Source of the DNA: Orlajensenia sp037404875
Lineage (GTDB): Bacteria > Actinomycetota > Actinomycetes > Actinomycetales > Microbacteriaceae
DNA: 64,000 bases
Assembly: GCF_037404875.1 (NCBI RefSeq)
Contig: NZ_JBBELO010000039.1
Location: 1-64,000 of the forward strand
Direction of reading: 5' to 3'
Below, in pieces: positions 9,430 through 17,177 of the stretch (position 1 is its first letter; each line of letters starts with the position of its first letter). Both the position numbers and the translations under genes were made by a program. The notes beneath the pieces are model-generated. The model was given only the letters and a program-made list of their open reading frames with translations. It searched no databases and was not told the DNA's origin.

Positions 9430-10101
9430 CTACCCGTTCCCCTGCGTTCTGGGTGCGCTCGCGGCGGCCACCTTCGCCAGGAAGTACTCGTGGAAGCGAT
9501 GCTCCCCCGTGATCTCGGGGTGGAAGCTCGTTCCGAGCAAGTTGCCCTGCTCGACGGCGACGACCCGGCCGTCATCGAGGGTCGCGAGGGCGCGGGCCGC
9601 CGGTCCGACCGATTCGACCACGGGTCCGCGGATGAAGGCGGCGTGCACGGGAGCCTCGCCGAGCTCGGGGATGGCCAGGTCGGTCTCGAAGGAGTAGTTC
9701 TGCGCGCCGAAGGCGTTGCGGCGCACCACGACGTCGAGTCCGCCGAAGGACTCCTGCCCGGCGATCGCATCCAGAACGGTGTCCGCGATCATGATGAGGC
9801 CCGCGCAGGTTCCGTACACGGGCATTCCGCCCGCGATCGCGTCCTTGAGCGGTTGCGCCAGCCCATAGGCACGCGACAGCTTGTCCATCACCGTCGACTC
9901 GCCGCCCGGAATGACGAGGCCGTCGATCTCAGCGAGTTCCTCGGGACGGCGCACGAGCGACACCCGTGCACCGAGCCCCGCGAGCACGCGCGCGTGCTCG
10001 CGGAAGTCGCCCTGAAGGGCCAGAACCCCAACGCGAGGTCCGGAGTCCCCCGATTCAGAGGATGCGGCGCCGCTGCCGAGCGATTCCGCGCGCAGGCTCA
10101 C
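9430..10101 (-). CDS. pdxT: Pyridoxal 5'-phosphate synthase glutaminase subunit PdxT
   Basis: Class-I glutamine amidotransferase that feeds ammonia to PdxS in the ribose-5-phosphate-dependent vitamin B6 pathway. 'VGVLALQGDFREH' and 'GLVIPGGEST' are present, with the nucleophile Cys99 in 'VYGTCAGLIMIA' and the His/Glu pair in 'GTSFHPE'. A GTG start overlaps the pdxS stop by four bases, indicating translational coupling. The first ~20 residues are a poorly conserved Ser/Gly-rich extension; starting at an internal codon is possible but less likely given the coupling. Confidence 0.95.
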   Translation of the reverse strand: MSLRAESLGSGAASSESGDSGPRVGVLALQGDFREHARVLAGLGARVSLVRRPEELAEIDGLVIPGGESTVMDKLSRAYGLAQPLKDAIAGGMPVYGTCAGLIMIADTVLDAIAGQESFGGLDVVVRRNAFGAQNYSFETDLAIPELGEAPVHAAFIRGPVVESVGPAARALATLDDGRVVAVEQGNLLGTSFHPEITGEHRFHEYFLAKVAAASAPRTQGNG

Positions 10102-11000
10102 CAGCCGCGCTCGGCCAGCCGGTGGGGTGCCGCGAGGTCGGACACGTTGATGCCGACCATCGCCTCACCGAGCCCGCGCGAGACCTCAGCGATGACGGCG
10201 GGGTCGTCGTAGAAGGTCGTGGCCTTCACCACGGCTGCCGCTCGCTGTGCCGGGTTTCCGGACTTGAAGATGCCCGAGCCCACGAAGACGCCGTCGGCTC
10301 CGAGCTGCATCATCATGGCCGCGTCGGCGGGGGTTGCCACGCCGCCGGCCGTGAACAGCACGACGGGCAGCTTGCCGGTCTCCGCGACCTCGACGACGAG
10401 GTCGTACGGGGCCTGGAGCTCCTTGGCTGCGACATACAGCTCGTCCTTGCTCATGGAGTTGAGCGCACGGATCTCGCTGGAGATCTTGCGGATGTGCTTG
10501 GTCGCCTCCGAGACGTCGCCGGTGCCGGCCTCGCCCTTCGAGCGGATCATGGCCGCACCCTCGTTGATGCGGCGCAGCGCCTCACCGAGGTTGGTCGCAC
10601 CGCAGACGAAGGGCGTGTTGAACTGCCACTTGTCGATGTGGTTGACGTAGTCCGCCGGCGAGAGCACCTCGGACTCGTCGATGTAGTCGACGTCGAGCGC
10701 CTGCAGAACCTGCGCCTCGACGAAGTGGCCGATGCGGGCCTTGGCCATCACGGGGATGGAGACCTCGGCGATGATCGCCTCGATGAGGTCGGGGTCGCTC
10801 ATGCGGGCGACGCCGCCCTGGGAGCGGATGTCGGCGGGAACGCGCTCCAGCGCCATGACGGCGACGGCGCCGGCGTCTTCGGCGATTCGGGCCTGTTCGG
10901 CGGTGACGACGTCCATGATGACGCCGCCCTTGAGCATCTCGGCGAGCCCGCGCTTGACGCGGCTCGAGCCGAACTGCTCGGAGGAAGTGGTCTCGGTCAT
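10098..11000 (-). CDS. pdxS: Pyridoxal 5'-phosphate synthase lyase subunit PdxS
   Basis: Forms PLP from ribose 5-phosphate, glyceraldehyde 3-phosphate and PdxT-derived ammonia. 300 residues with the signature 'VKRGLAEMLKGGVIMDVV', the active-site lysine region 'PVMAKARIGHF', and 'GEAGTGDVSEATKHIR' with the second catalytic lysine region. The start at 11000 was chosen because it gives the standard N-terminus; the frame remains open upstream, antisense to pdxY. Divergent from pdxY and co-transcribed with pdxT. Confidence 0.97.
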   Translation of the reverse strand: MTETTSSEQFGSSRVKRGLAEMLKGGVIMDVVTAEQARIAEDAGAVAVMALERVPADIRSQGGVARMSDPDLIEAIIAEVSIPVMAKARIGHFVEAQVLQALDVDYIDESEVLSPADYVNHIDKWQFNTPFVCGATNLGEALRRINEGAAMIRSKGEAGTGDVSEATKHIRKISSEIRALNSMSKDELYVAAKELQAPYDLVVEVAETGKLPVVLFTAGGVATPADAAMMMQLGADGVFVGSGIFKSGNPAQRAAAVVKATTFYDDPAVIAEVSRGLGEAMVGINVSDLAAPHRLAERGW

Positions 11001-11081
11001 GAACGCCAAGTGTATTCGCCTCCGCAGGCGCCGCCGGACCGCTCGGGCACACGCACGACGGGCGCGTGGGAGGATCGAGGG

Positions 11082-11933
11082 GTGAAGATCCTCTCCATCC
11101 AGTCGGCGGTCGCCTATGGACACGTCGGCAACTCGGCCGCCGTCTTCCCGCTGCAGCGCATCGGCGTCGAGGTGCTGCCGGTCTACACGGTCAACTTCTC
11201 CAACCACACCGGCTACGGCGCCTGGCGCGGACCCCTCATCTCCCCCGACGACGTCGCTGCGGTCATCACGGGCATCGAGGAGCGCGGCGTCTTCGGCGAG
11301 ATCGACGTCGTCCTGTCGGGCTATCAGGGCGGCGTCGGCATCGGTGACGTCATCCTCGACGCCGTCGCCCGTATCAAGGCCGCGAATCCCGGCGCGATCT
11401 ACTCGTGCGACCCCGTCATGGGCAACGCGAAGTCGGGCTGCTTCGTCGCGCCCGAGATCCCCGTGCTGCTGCGCGACCGCGTCGTGCCCGCTGCCGACCT
11501 CATCACGCCGAACCAGTTCGAGCTCGGCTACCTGACGAACACCGATCCCGACACCCTCGCCTCGACCCTCGAATCCGTCGACCTGGCCCGCGCATCCGGG
11601 CCCCGCACGGTGCTCGTCACGAGCGTCGAGCGACCCGACCGCCCCGAGGGGACGATCGAGATGCTCGCGGTGGACGACAACGGGGCCTGGATCGTGCAGA
11701 CACCCCTTCTGCCGCTGAAGGCGAACGGCTCCGGCGACGTCGCCGCCGCGCTGTTCACCGCCCACTACCGGCGCACGGGCGATGCCCCTGACGCACTCGC
11801 CCGCACGGCGTCCAGCGTGTTCGACCTGCTGGCGCGCACCAACGAATCGGGCCAGCGCGAGCTGCAGCTCGTGGAGTCCCAGGAGTTCTATGCCGAGCCG
11901 CGCATGCAGTTCGGCGTGAGCCAGGTGCGCTGA
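11082..11933 (+). CDS. pdxY: Pyridoxal kinase PdxY
   Basis: Salvage enzyme that phosphorylates pyridoxal, complementing the adjacent de novo pdxST genes. The GTG start at 11082 has an AGGA element about 8 bases upstream and gives 'MKILSIQSAVAYGHVGNSAA'. The ribokinase-type fold shows 'VYTVNFSNHTGYG', 'DVVLSGYQGG', 'CDPVMGN', 'ITPNQFEL' and the anion-hole motif 'ANGSGDVAAALF' with the catalytic Asp. 283 residues, normal length. It is the only rightward gene inside a long leftward block. Confidence 0.95.
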   Translation: MKILSIQSAVAYGHVGNSAAVFPLQRIGVEVLPVYTVNFSNHTGYGAWRGPLISPDDVAAVITGIEERGVFGEIDVVLSGYQGGVGIGDVILDAVARIKAANPGAIYSCDPVMGNAKSGCFVAPEIPVLLRDRVVPAADLITPNQFELGYLTNTDPDTLASTLESVDLARASGPRTVLVTSVERPDRPEGTIEMLAVDDNGAWIVQTPLLPLKANGSGDVAAALFTAHYRRTGDAPDALARTASSVFDLLARTNESGQRELQLVESQEFYAEPRMQFGVSQVR

Positions 11934-11951
11934 GCCGAGGCTCCCGACGTC

Positions 11952-12515
11952 CTACGCCGGCCAGGCGTCGGCCACAGAACGGCGCACGTCGCCGAGCAGC
12001 TGGGGCAGCGCCTTGGTCTTCGCGATGATCGGGAAGAAGTTGGCGTCCTGCGCCCACCGGGGCACGATGTGCTGGTGCAGGTGGTCGGCCACCCCCGCCC
12101 CGGCGACGCGGCCCTGGTTCATGCCGATGTTGAAGCCGTCGCAGTGCGACACCTCGGCCAGCACCCACATCGCGACCTGGGTCAGCTCGGCGATCTCGGC
12201 GACCTCCTCGGTCGTGGCGAGGTCGTAGGTGCTGATATGCCGGTAGGGGCACACGAGCAGGTGGCCGCTGTTGTAGGGGAACAGGTTCAGGAGCGCATAG
12301 GCGTGCGTGCCGCGTGCCACGATGAGCGCCGTCTCGTCATCGAGCGTGGGAGCGACGCAGAAGGGGCAGCTGTCTTTGTGGGGCTGCTCCCCCGCGTCGA
12401 TGTAGACCATCCGGTGCGGCGTCCACAGCCGCTGGAAGGCATCCGGAACCGCGGCGAAGTCGCTCGAGTGCTCGACCGGAACACCCGGAAACTCGTTCTG
12501 CGGTTCGGTCGTCAT
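11952..12515 (-). CDS. HIT family nucleotide hydrolase/transferase
   Basis: Histidine-triad protein with the catalytic motif 'DHLHQHIVPRW' near the C-terminus and a CxxC pair ('CPFCVAP', about residue 50) that probably joins the histidines around a zinc. The 187 residues resemble the actinobacterial HIT proteins that follow thrS and are often labelled AP4A phosphorylase-like. The substrate (AppppA-type or AMP-lysyl nucleotides) is uncertain. It overlaps the thrS stop by four bases (ATGA), so the two are translated together. Confidence 0.93.
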   Translation of the reverse strand: MTTEPQNEFPGVPVEHSSDFAAVPDAFQRLWTPHRMVYIDAGEQPHKDSCPFCVAPTLDDETALIVARGTHAYALLNLFPYNSGHLLVCPYRHISTYDLATTEEVAEIAELTQVAMWVLAEVSHCDGFNIGMNQGRVAGAGVADHLHQHIVPRWAQDANFFPIIAKTKALPQLLGDVRRSVADAWPA

Positions 12516-14458
12516 ACCTCGCCCGCCGTGACGACCTGACGGCGGTCGGAGATGGCGGCCTGGATGCGGGCGATCGCATCCGCCACGGGAACGCCGTTCT
12601 CCTGCGTGCCGTCGCGGAAACGGAACGACACCGAGCCCGACGCGCGATCCTGCTCGCCCGCGATGATCTGGAACGGCACCTTCTGCAGGGTGTGGTTGCG
12701 GATCTTCTTCTGCATGCGGTCATCGCTCAGGTCGATCTCGGCACGGATGCCGGCGGCGAGCATCTGCTTCACCACGTCGGCGAGGTAGTCGGCGTACTCC
12801 TCGGCGACCGGGATGGCGACGACCTGGACGGGCGAGAGCCACACCGGGAAGGCGCCGGCGTAGTGCTCGGTGAGCACAGCGAAGAAGCGCTCGATGGAAC
12901 CGAACTTGGCGGAGTGGATCATGACCGGCTGCTGGTGGCTGCCGTCGGCCGCCGTGTACTCCAGGCCGAAGCCCTTCGGCTGGTTGAAGTCGTACTGGAT
13001 CGTCGACATCTGCCAGGTGCGGCCGATGGCATCCTTCGCCTGAACCGAGATCTTGGGGCCGTAGAACGCGGCGCCACCCGGGTCGGGCACGAGTTGCAGG
13101 CCGGTGTCCTCCGCCGCGCGACGCAGCACCTCGGTCGCGTTCTCCCACTCCTCATCGCTGCCGATGAACTTGTCGGAGTTCTCATCGCGCGTGGACAGCT
13201 CGAGGTAGAAGTCGTTCAGGCCGAAATCGCGCAACAGGCCGAGCACGAAGCCCAGCAGGTGCTCGATCTCGGCCGGAGCCTGCTCTGCGGTCACGTAGCT
13301 GTGCGAGTCGTCCTGGGTGAGCCCGCGTACCCGGGTGAGCCCCTGAACCACGCCGGACTTCTCGTAGCGGTAGACGGTGCCGAACTCGAAGAAGCGCAGC
13401 GGCAGCTCACGGTATGAGCGTGCGCGCGAGCGGAAGATGAGGTTCTGCATCGGGCAGTTCATCGCCTTGAGGTAGTACTCGCTGTTCTCGAGTTCCATCG
13501 GCGGGTACATCGTGTCCTTGTAGTACGGCAGGTGACCCGAGAGCTCGAAGACGTGCGCCTTCGTGATGTGCGGGGTCGAGACGTACTGGAAGCCCTCCTC
13601 GATGTGGCGGCGGCGAACGTAGTCCTCCATCTCGCGCTTGATGATTCCGCCCTTGGGGTGGAAGACGGGAAGGCCAGGGCCGATCTCCTCGGGGAAGCTG
13701 AACAGGTCGAGCTCCGTGCCGAGCTTGCGGTGGTCACGCCGTGCCGCCTCGGCGAGGCGGAACTGGTAGTCCTTGAGGGCGTCCTTGGTAGGCCAGGCCG
13801 TGCCGTAGATGCGCTGCAGCTGCTTGTTCTTCTCGCTGCCGCGCCAGTAGGCGGCCGCGACGCGCATGAGCGCGAAGCCGTTGCCGATCATGCGGGTGTT
13901 CGGCAGGTGCGGACCGCGGCAGAGGTCTTTCCAGACGGTCTCGCCGGTTCGCGGGTCGACGTTGTCGTAGATGGTGAGCTCGGAACCACCGACCTCGACG
14001 CTCTCGCTCTCCTCGAACTGCTCGGTGCCGCTCGCGTGGCCCTTCAGGCCGATGAGCTCGAGCTTGTACGGCTCGTCCGCGAGTTCCGCGCGCGCCTCGT
14101 CCTCGGTGACGACGCGGCGCATGAAGCGCTGCCCCTGGCGCACGATGCGCTCCATGGCCTTCTCCAGGGCCTTGAAGTCCTCGGTGCTGAAGGGCTCCTC
14201 CACGTCGAAGTCGTAGTAGAAGCCGTCGGTGACGGGGGGCCCGATGCCGAGCTTGGCCTCCGGGTTGATCGACTGCACCGCCTGGGCGAGCACGTGGGCC
14301 GCGCTGTGGCGAAGGATGTTCAGTCCGTCGGGCGTATCGATGCCGACGGGCTGCACGTCGTCGGCATCCGTCACCGTGGCCGCGAGGTCCTTGAGCTCGC
14401 CGTTGACGCGCATGGCGACAACGGACCGGTCGGTGAACAGCTCGAAACCGTCGACCAC
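12512..14458 (-). CDS. thrS: Threonine--tRNA ligase
   Basis: Class II synthetase that charges tRNA-Thr. It has an N-terminal TGS domain ('RVNGELKDLAATV'), the editing domain ('LRHSAAHVLAQAV' and 'FYYDFDV'), the catalytic core with 'MNCPMQNLIF' (zinc-binding Cys) and 'GLTRVRGLTQDDSH', and a C-terminal anticodon-binding domain. GTG at 14458 is preferred because an AAGGAG element lies 8-9 bases upstream; the GTG at 14467 overlaps that element. 648 residues. No T-box leader was seen. It heads the thrS-HIT pair. Confidence 0.97.
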   Translation of the reverse strand: MVDGFELFTDRSVVAMRVNGELKDLAATVTDADDVQPVGIDTPDGLNILRHSAAHVLAQAVQSINPEAKLGIGPPVTDGFYYDFDVEEPFSTEDFKALEKAMERIVRQGQRFMRRVVTEDEARAELADEPYKLELIGLKGHASGTEQFEESESVEVGGSELTIYDNVDPRTGETVWKDLCRGPHLPNTRMIGNGFALMRVAAAYWRGSEKNKQLQRIYGTAWPTKDALKDYQFRLAEAARRDHRKLGTELDLFSFPEEIGPGLPVFHPKGGIIKREMEDYVRRRHIEEGFQYVSTPHITKAHVFELSGHLPYYKDTMYPPMELENSEYYLKAMNCPMQNLIFRSRARSYRELPLRFFEFGTVYRYEKSGVVQGLTRVRGLTQDDSHSYVTAEQAPAEIEHLLGFVLGLLRDFGLNDFYLELSTRDENSDKFIGSDEEWENATEVLRRAAEDTGLQLVPDPGGAAFYGPKISVQAKDAIGRTWQMSTIQYDFNQPKGFGLEYTAADGSHQQPVMIHSAKFGSIERFFAVLTEHYAGAFPVWLSPVQVVAIPVAEEYADYLADVVKQMLAAGIRAEIDLSDDRMQKKIRNHTLQKVPFQIIAGEQDRASGSVSFRFRDGTQENGVPVADAIARIQAAISDRRQVVTAGEV

Positions 14459-14527
14459 GTGATCCACTCCTTGGGGTGCTTGGGGAACCAGTCCAGACTA
14501 GTCGCCCGAGCACCGCCGCCGAGGCTG

Positions 14528-16585
14528 CTACCAGGTGGACGGAGCGGGCGGAGGCACCACTGCGGGCCGGTCATCGCACGTGATGGTGTTCGGCAGCTCC
14601 CACGGCGCCAGCCACGGCCCCGTCGCGTTCGTACCACTGCTGTCGTTGCCACCGAGGTCGACGATGCTGAACTCGGAGCCGGCCGGTGTGAAGTGGAAGC
14701 TGCCGCAGTTGTTCACCCCGACCGCCCCGACGTTGCGGGCGTCCACGTTCTGGAACGAGGCCGAGCCGGCGGCGCGGGCACTGAGCACCGAGGTGCCGGT
14801 GCCGTCGACCCGGATGTCGGCGAAGTGAACGTTCGAGATGGAGTAGAGGTCTTTCACCGGCCAGTCGGAGACCAGCATGATGGCGTTGTAGGTGCTGTCG
14901 AGGAAGTGGTCGCCGACGACCCGGATATCGGCGTCGATGCTGCTCTCCAGGGCGTAGAACCAGATGGCGCCGAGCCCGATCTGCCAGTTGAGCTCGAAGG
15001 TTCCGGCGCGCACGGTCGTGTTGTCGGTGATCGCGAGCGAACCGGTGAAGGGGAGCGCCCCGAACCGGGAGCCGACCTGGATGCCACTGCCCTCCCGGAT
15101 GGGATCGGCGATCAGGTTGTTCGAGACGGTGTTGTCCGCTCCCCCGTAGATCGCGATGCCGTTGGCGAGCACGGGCGTCTGGATGGTGTTGTGGTCGAAG
15201 GTGTTGCGTGCATCCGCCGAACCCTCCGACCACATCGCGAGGGCGTCGTCGCCGGTGTTGCGCAGGAAGTTCCCGCGCACCATCGAGTCCGTCACCCCGG
15301 TGTGGAAGTTGAGCCCGTCGGCGATCTGGTCGGTGATGATCGACCTTGTCACCGTGAGGTTCGACATGGGGCCGTCGAACCACAGCCCGACCTTGGTGTG
15401 GTGGATGTAGAGACCGTCGATGGTGGAGTCGCTCATGGCTCCGCCGACGCCGTTCACCTGGTCGGTGTCGATGCGTTCGCGCACGTCGCCCTCGATGCTG
15501 AAGCCGGAGAGGTGCACGTCGGTGCTGCCGCCGACCGCCGCATCCTTGCCGTAGAACCCGACGCCGGTGTGCACGGAGCCGTCGGGGGCCGGTACCGGCA
15601 GCGTCACCTGCTTTCCCTTGATCACGGTGTACCAGCTGCCCGCGCCGAGAATGCTCACCCGGTCGACGATGATGTGCCGGTTGACGGAGTACACCCCCGG
15701 CGGCACGTAGACGTCGAGGTGCGCCTTCTTGGCGAAGGCGATCGCCCGGTCGAACGCATCGGCGGAGTCGCGCTTACCGAAGGGGTCGGCTCCGAACAGC
15801 AGCACGTTGGATGCCAGCAGCTTCACCCGGGGAAGCCCGACCTTCTCGGAATCGAGCAGGTCGATCACAGTCCAAGCGGCGTTGCTGGTCGCGGGAGAGG
15901 TGAGCCGCACGGTGTCGCCGGCCCGCGCGTTCCGCCCGAGCAGGATGCGCTGCTCGTCGTAGAAGTGGCTCGGACGGAAGGGCGTCGTGATGGTCGGGGC
16001 GGGAGTGGTGGCGGACGGGACGCAACCGCACTCCGTGATCCACCAGTCCGGATGCAGGAGTCCGGCGTTCGGGTCGTTCGAGAACGGGTACTGGTTGTAG
16101 AGCCAGGAGTACTCCGAGGTCAGGCTCACCGTCTGGCTCGCGCCGCCGTTCACGCTCACCCGCAGGGGTGCACGGATGCCGCCGCCCTGGGGGGCATCCG
16201 GGATGCTGTAGCGCACGGTGATCGCGTTGGCGTCCGCCGGCAGCGTGAACTCCACGTACTGGCCGGGCGTCAGCTTGACGGCGCTGCGGCCGGAGGCCTC
16301 GGCGGCGAGCGTGTAGGCCGTGCGGTCGGGACCGATGATGCTCCCGTTCGTGGCGGCGTTCTCGGCCTCCTGCTCCAGGAAGCCCACCGTTGCACCGCGG
16401 CCCGACACGAGCGCGGGTGCGAGGGCGGCGCGGGTGACGGTGGGCGCGGGTGCGGCCACGGCTGGGGTGACCGCAGCGAGGGAACCCAACGCGACGGCCG
16501 TCGCGGCAACCAGCGCGGTGGCGAGCGAGCGTCGTCTCCGCAGAACAGAACGGGGAGCGGAGGTCTGGGAGCTTCGTGTCATCAT
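14528..16585 (-). CDS. Secreted GH87-like glycoside hydrolase (alpha-1,3-glucanase/mycodextranase type)
   Basis: 685 residues with a clear signal peptide: an arginine run, an alanine-rich core, and cleavage expected near residue 45 ('AVAA/PAP'). Residues about 68-255 form a carbohydrate-binding-like domain ('EQEAENAATNGS', 'VEFTLPADANAITVRYSIP'). The remainder is a right-handed beta-helix. The adjacent acids D446-D447 in 'NTGDDALAMWSEG' match the paired catalytic Asp region I recall for GH87 alpha-1,3-glucanases. Expected role: endo-cleavage of an alpha-1,3-linked glucan outside the cell. The family call rests on motif memory; another beta-helix lyase or hydrolase family is possible. The start was set at the MM pair just before the signal peptide. 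Confidence 0.75.
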   Translation of the reverse strand: MMTRSSQTSAPRSVLRRRRSLATALVAATAVALGSLAAVTPAVAAPAPTVTRAALAPALVSGRGATVGFLEQEAENAATNGSIIGPDRTAYTLAAEASGRSAVKLTPGQYVEFTLPADANAITVRYSIPDAPQGGGIRAPLRVSVNGGASQTVSLTSEYSWLYNQYPFSNDPNAGLLHPDWWITECGCVPSATTPAPTITTPFRPSHFYDEQRILLGRNARAGDTVRLTSPATSNAAWTVIDLLDSEKVGLPRVKLLASNVLLFGADPFGKRDSADAFDRAIAFAKKAHLDVYVPPGVYSVNRHIIVDRVSILGAGSWYTVIKGKQVTLPVPAPDGSVHTGVGFYGKDAAVGGSTDVHLSGFSIEGDVRERIDTDQVNGVGGAMSDSTIDGLYIHHTKVGLWFDGPMSNLTVTRSIITDQIADGLNFHTGVTDSMVRGNFLRNTGDDALAMWSEGSADARNTFDHNTIQTPVLANGIAIYGGADNTVSNNLIADPIREGSGIQVGSRFGALPFTGSLAITDNTTVRAGTFELNWQIGLGAIWFYALESSIDADIRVVGDHFLDSTYNAIMLVSDWPVKDLYSISNVHFADIRVDGTGTSVLSARAAGSASFQNVDARNVGAVGVNNCGSFHFTPAGSEFSIVDLGGNDSSGTNATGPWLAPWELPNTITCDDRPAVVPPPAPSTW

Positions 16586-16793
16586 CGACTCGGTTTCTCG
16601 TGATCGGGGCGTGCCCGGCCTGAACGGCCGCCCGCAATCGCGACTGTAGGGCCGCCGATCAGCGGGTCGCAAGGGCGCGTGGCGGAATATCGATGAAAAG
16701 TCAGCTTCTTGCGGAAGTCAGGCTCTCGCTTGCGGCGCTTGCGAAAGGCGTGTGCCGACTTGCAGGCACGAGCACGCCGACACTGTGCTGACC

Positions 16794-16964
16794 TCAGTCC
16801 TCCCGCGCGGGGGTGCCCGGACGCACAGTCGCGTCGTCCCGCACCTCGACGCGAGTGACATCACCCTTCTTGTGCGTTTCCACCCGGGCATCGGCGTCGG
16901 CGGAGTCGGACTTGGGGGCACGCGTGAGCTGCTCTCGACGCGACTCCGGATCTGCTGCGGGCAT
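16794..16964 (-). CDS. Small hypothetical protein, 56 residues
   Basis: ATG at 16964 opens a clean 56-codon frame ending in TGA. The protein is highly charged and has no hydrophobic segment ('MPAADPESRREQLTRAPKSD', then 'VETHKKGDVTRVEVRDD'). A weak GGTAGG element lies about 9 bases upstream. The codons favour G/C at third positions, as in real genes here. I recognise no domain. It lies between two secreted glycosidase genes, transcribed in the same direction as GH87. It may be a conserved lineage-specific small protein. Confidence 0.55.
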   Translation of the reverse strand: MPAADPESRREQLTRAPKSDSADADARVETHKKGDVTRVEVRDDATVRPGTPARED

Positions 16965-17034
16965 GCCGAGAGCCTACCGCCGCGACAGCGGCGGACCACG
17001 GCTACGGCCGACCGTACATGAGGATCGCTCGCAT

Positions 17035-17077
17035 CCACCTTCGAACGAACCCCCCGACTGGGGGGATTCGAAGATGG
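17035..17077. repeat. Long imperfect inverted repeat between glycosidase genes
   Basis: Outer arms CCACCTTCGAA and TTCGAAGATGG pair with one mismatch (10 of 11). Inside them, six C's and six G's form a stem around a GACT loop, separated from the outer arms by CGAA on one side and A on the other. The element starts about 70 bases upstream of the small leftward ORF and ends 100 bases before the GH39-like start. It could be an operator, a leader-RNA structure or a repeat-family member; it lacks a T-run, so a simple terminator is less likely. Confidence 0.65.
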
Positions 17078-17177
17078 AGGTTTGTTCAGTTAGCCTGTGT
17101 TCGACGCCGGTGTCGCCGACGTCGTTCCATAGAGCGCATTTGTGCGCGTCTGCTCTCGCCCTACCGACCGGAGCCCT

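Noticed and set aside
13532..16603. Open frame of about 1020 codons opposite thrS and the GH87-like gene
   Set aside because: Antisense to two well-supported genes, with no domain or plausible start.
16708..16743. Three CTTGCG direct repeats upstream of the GH87-like gene
   Set aside because: Spacing is irregular (about 21 and 9 bases) and the motif is short; chance in this composition is likely.
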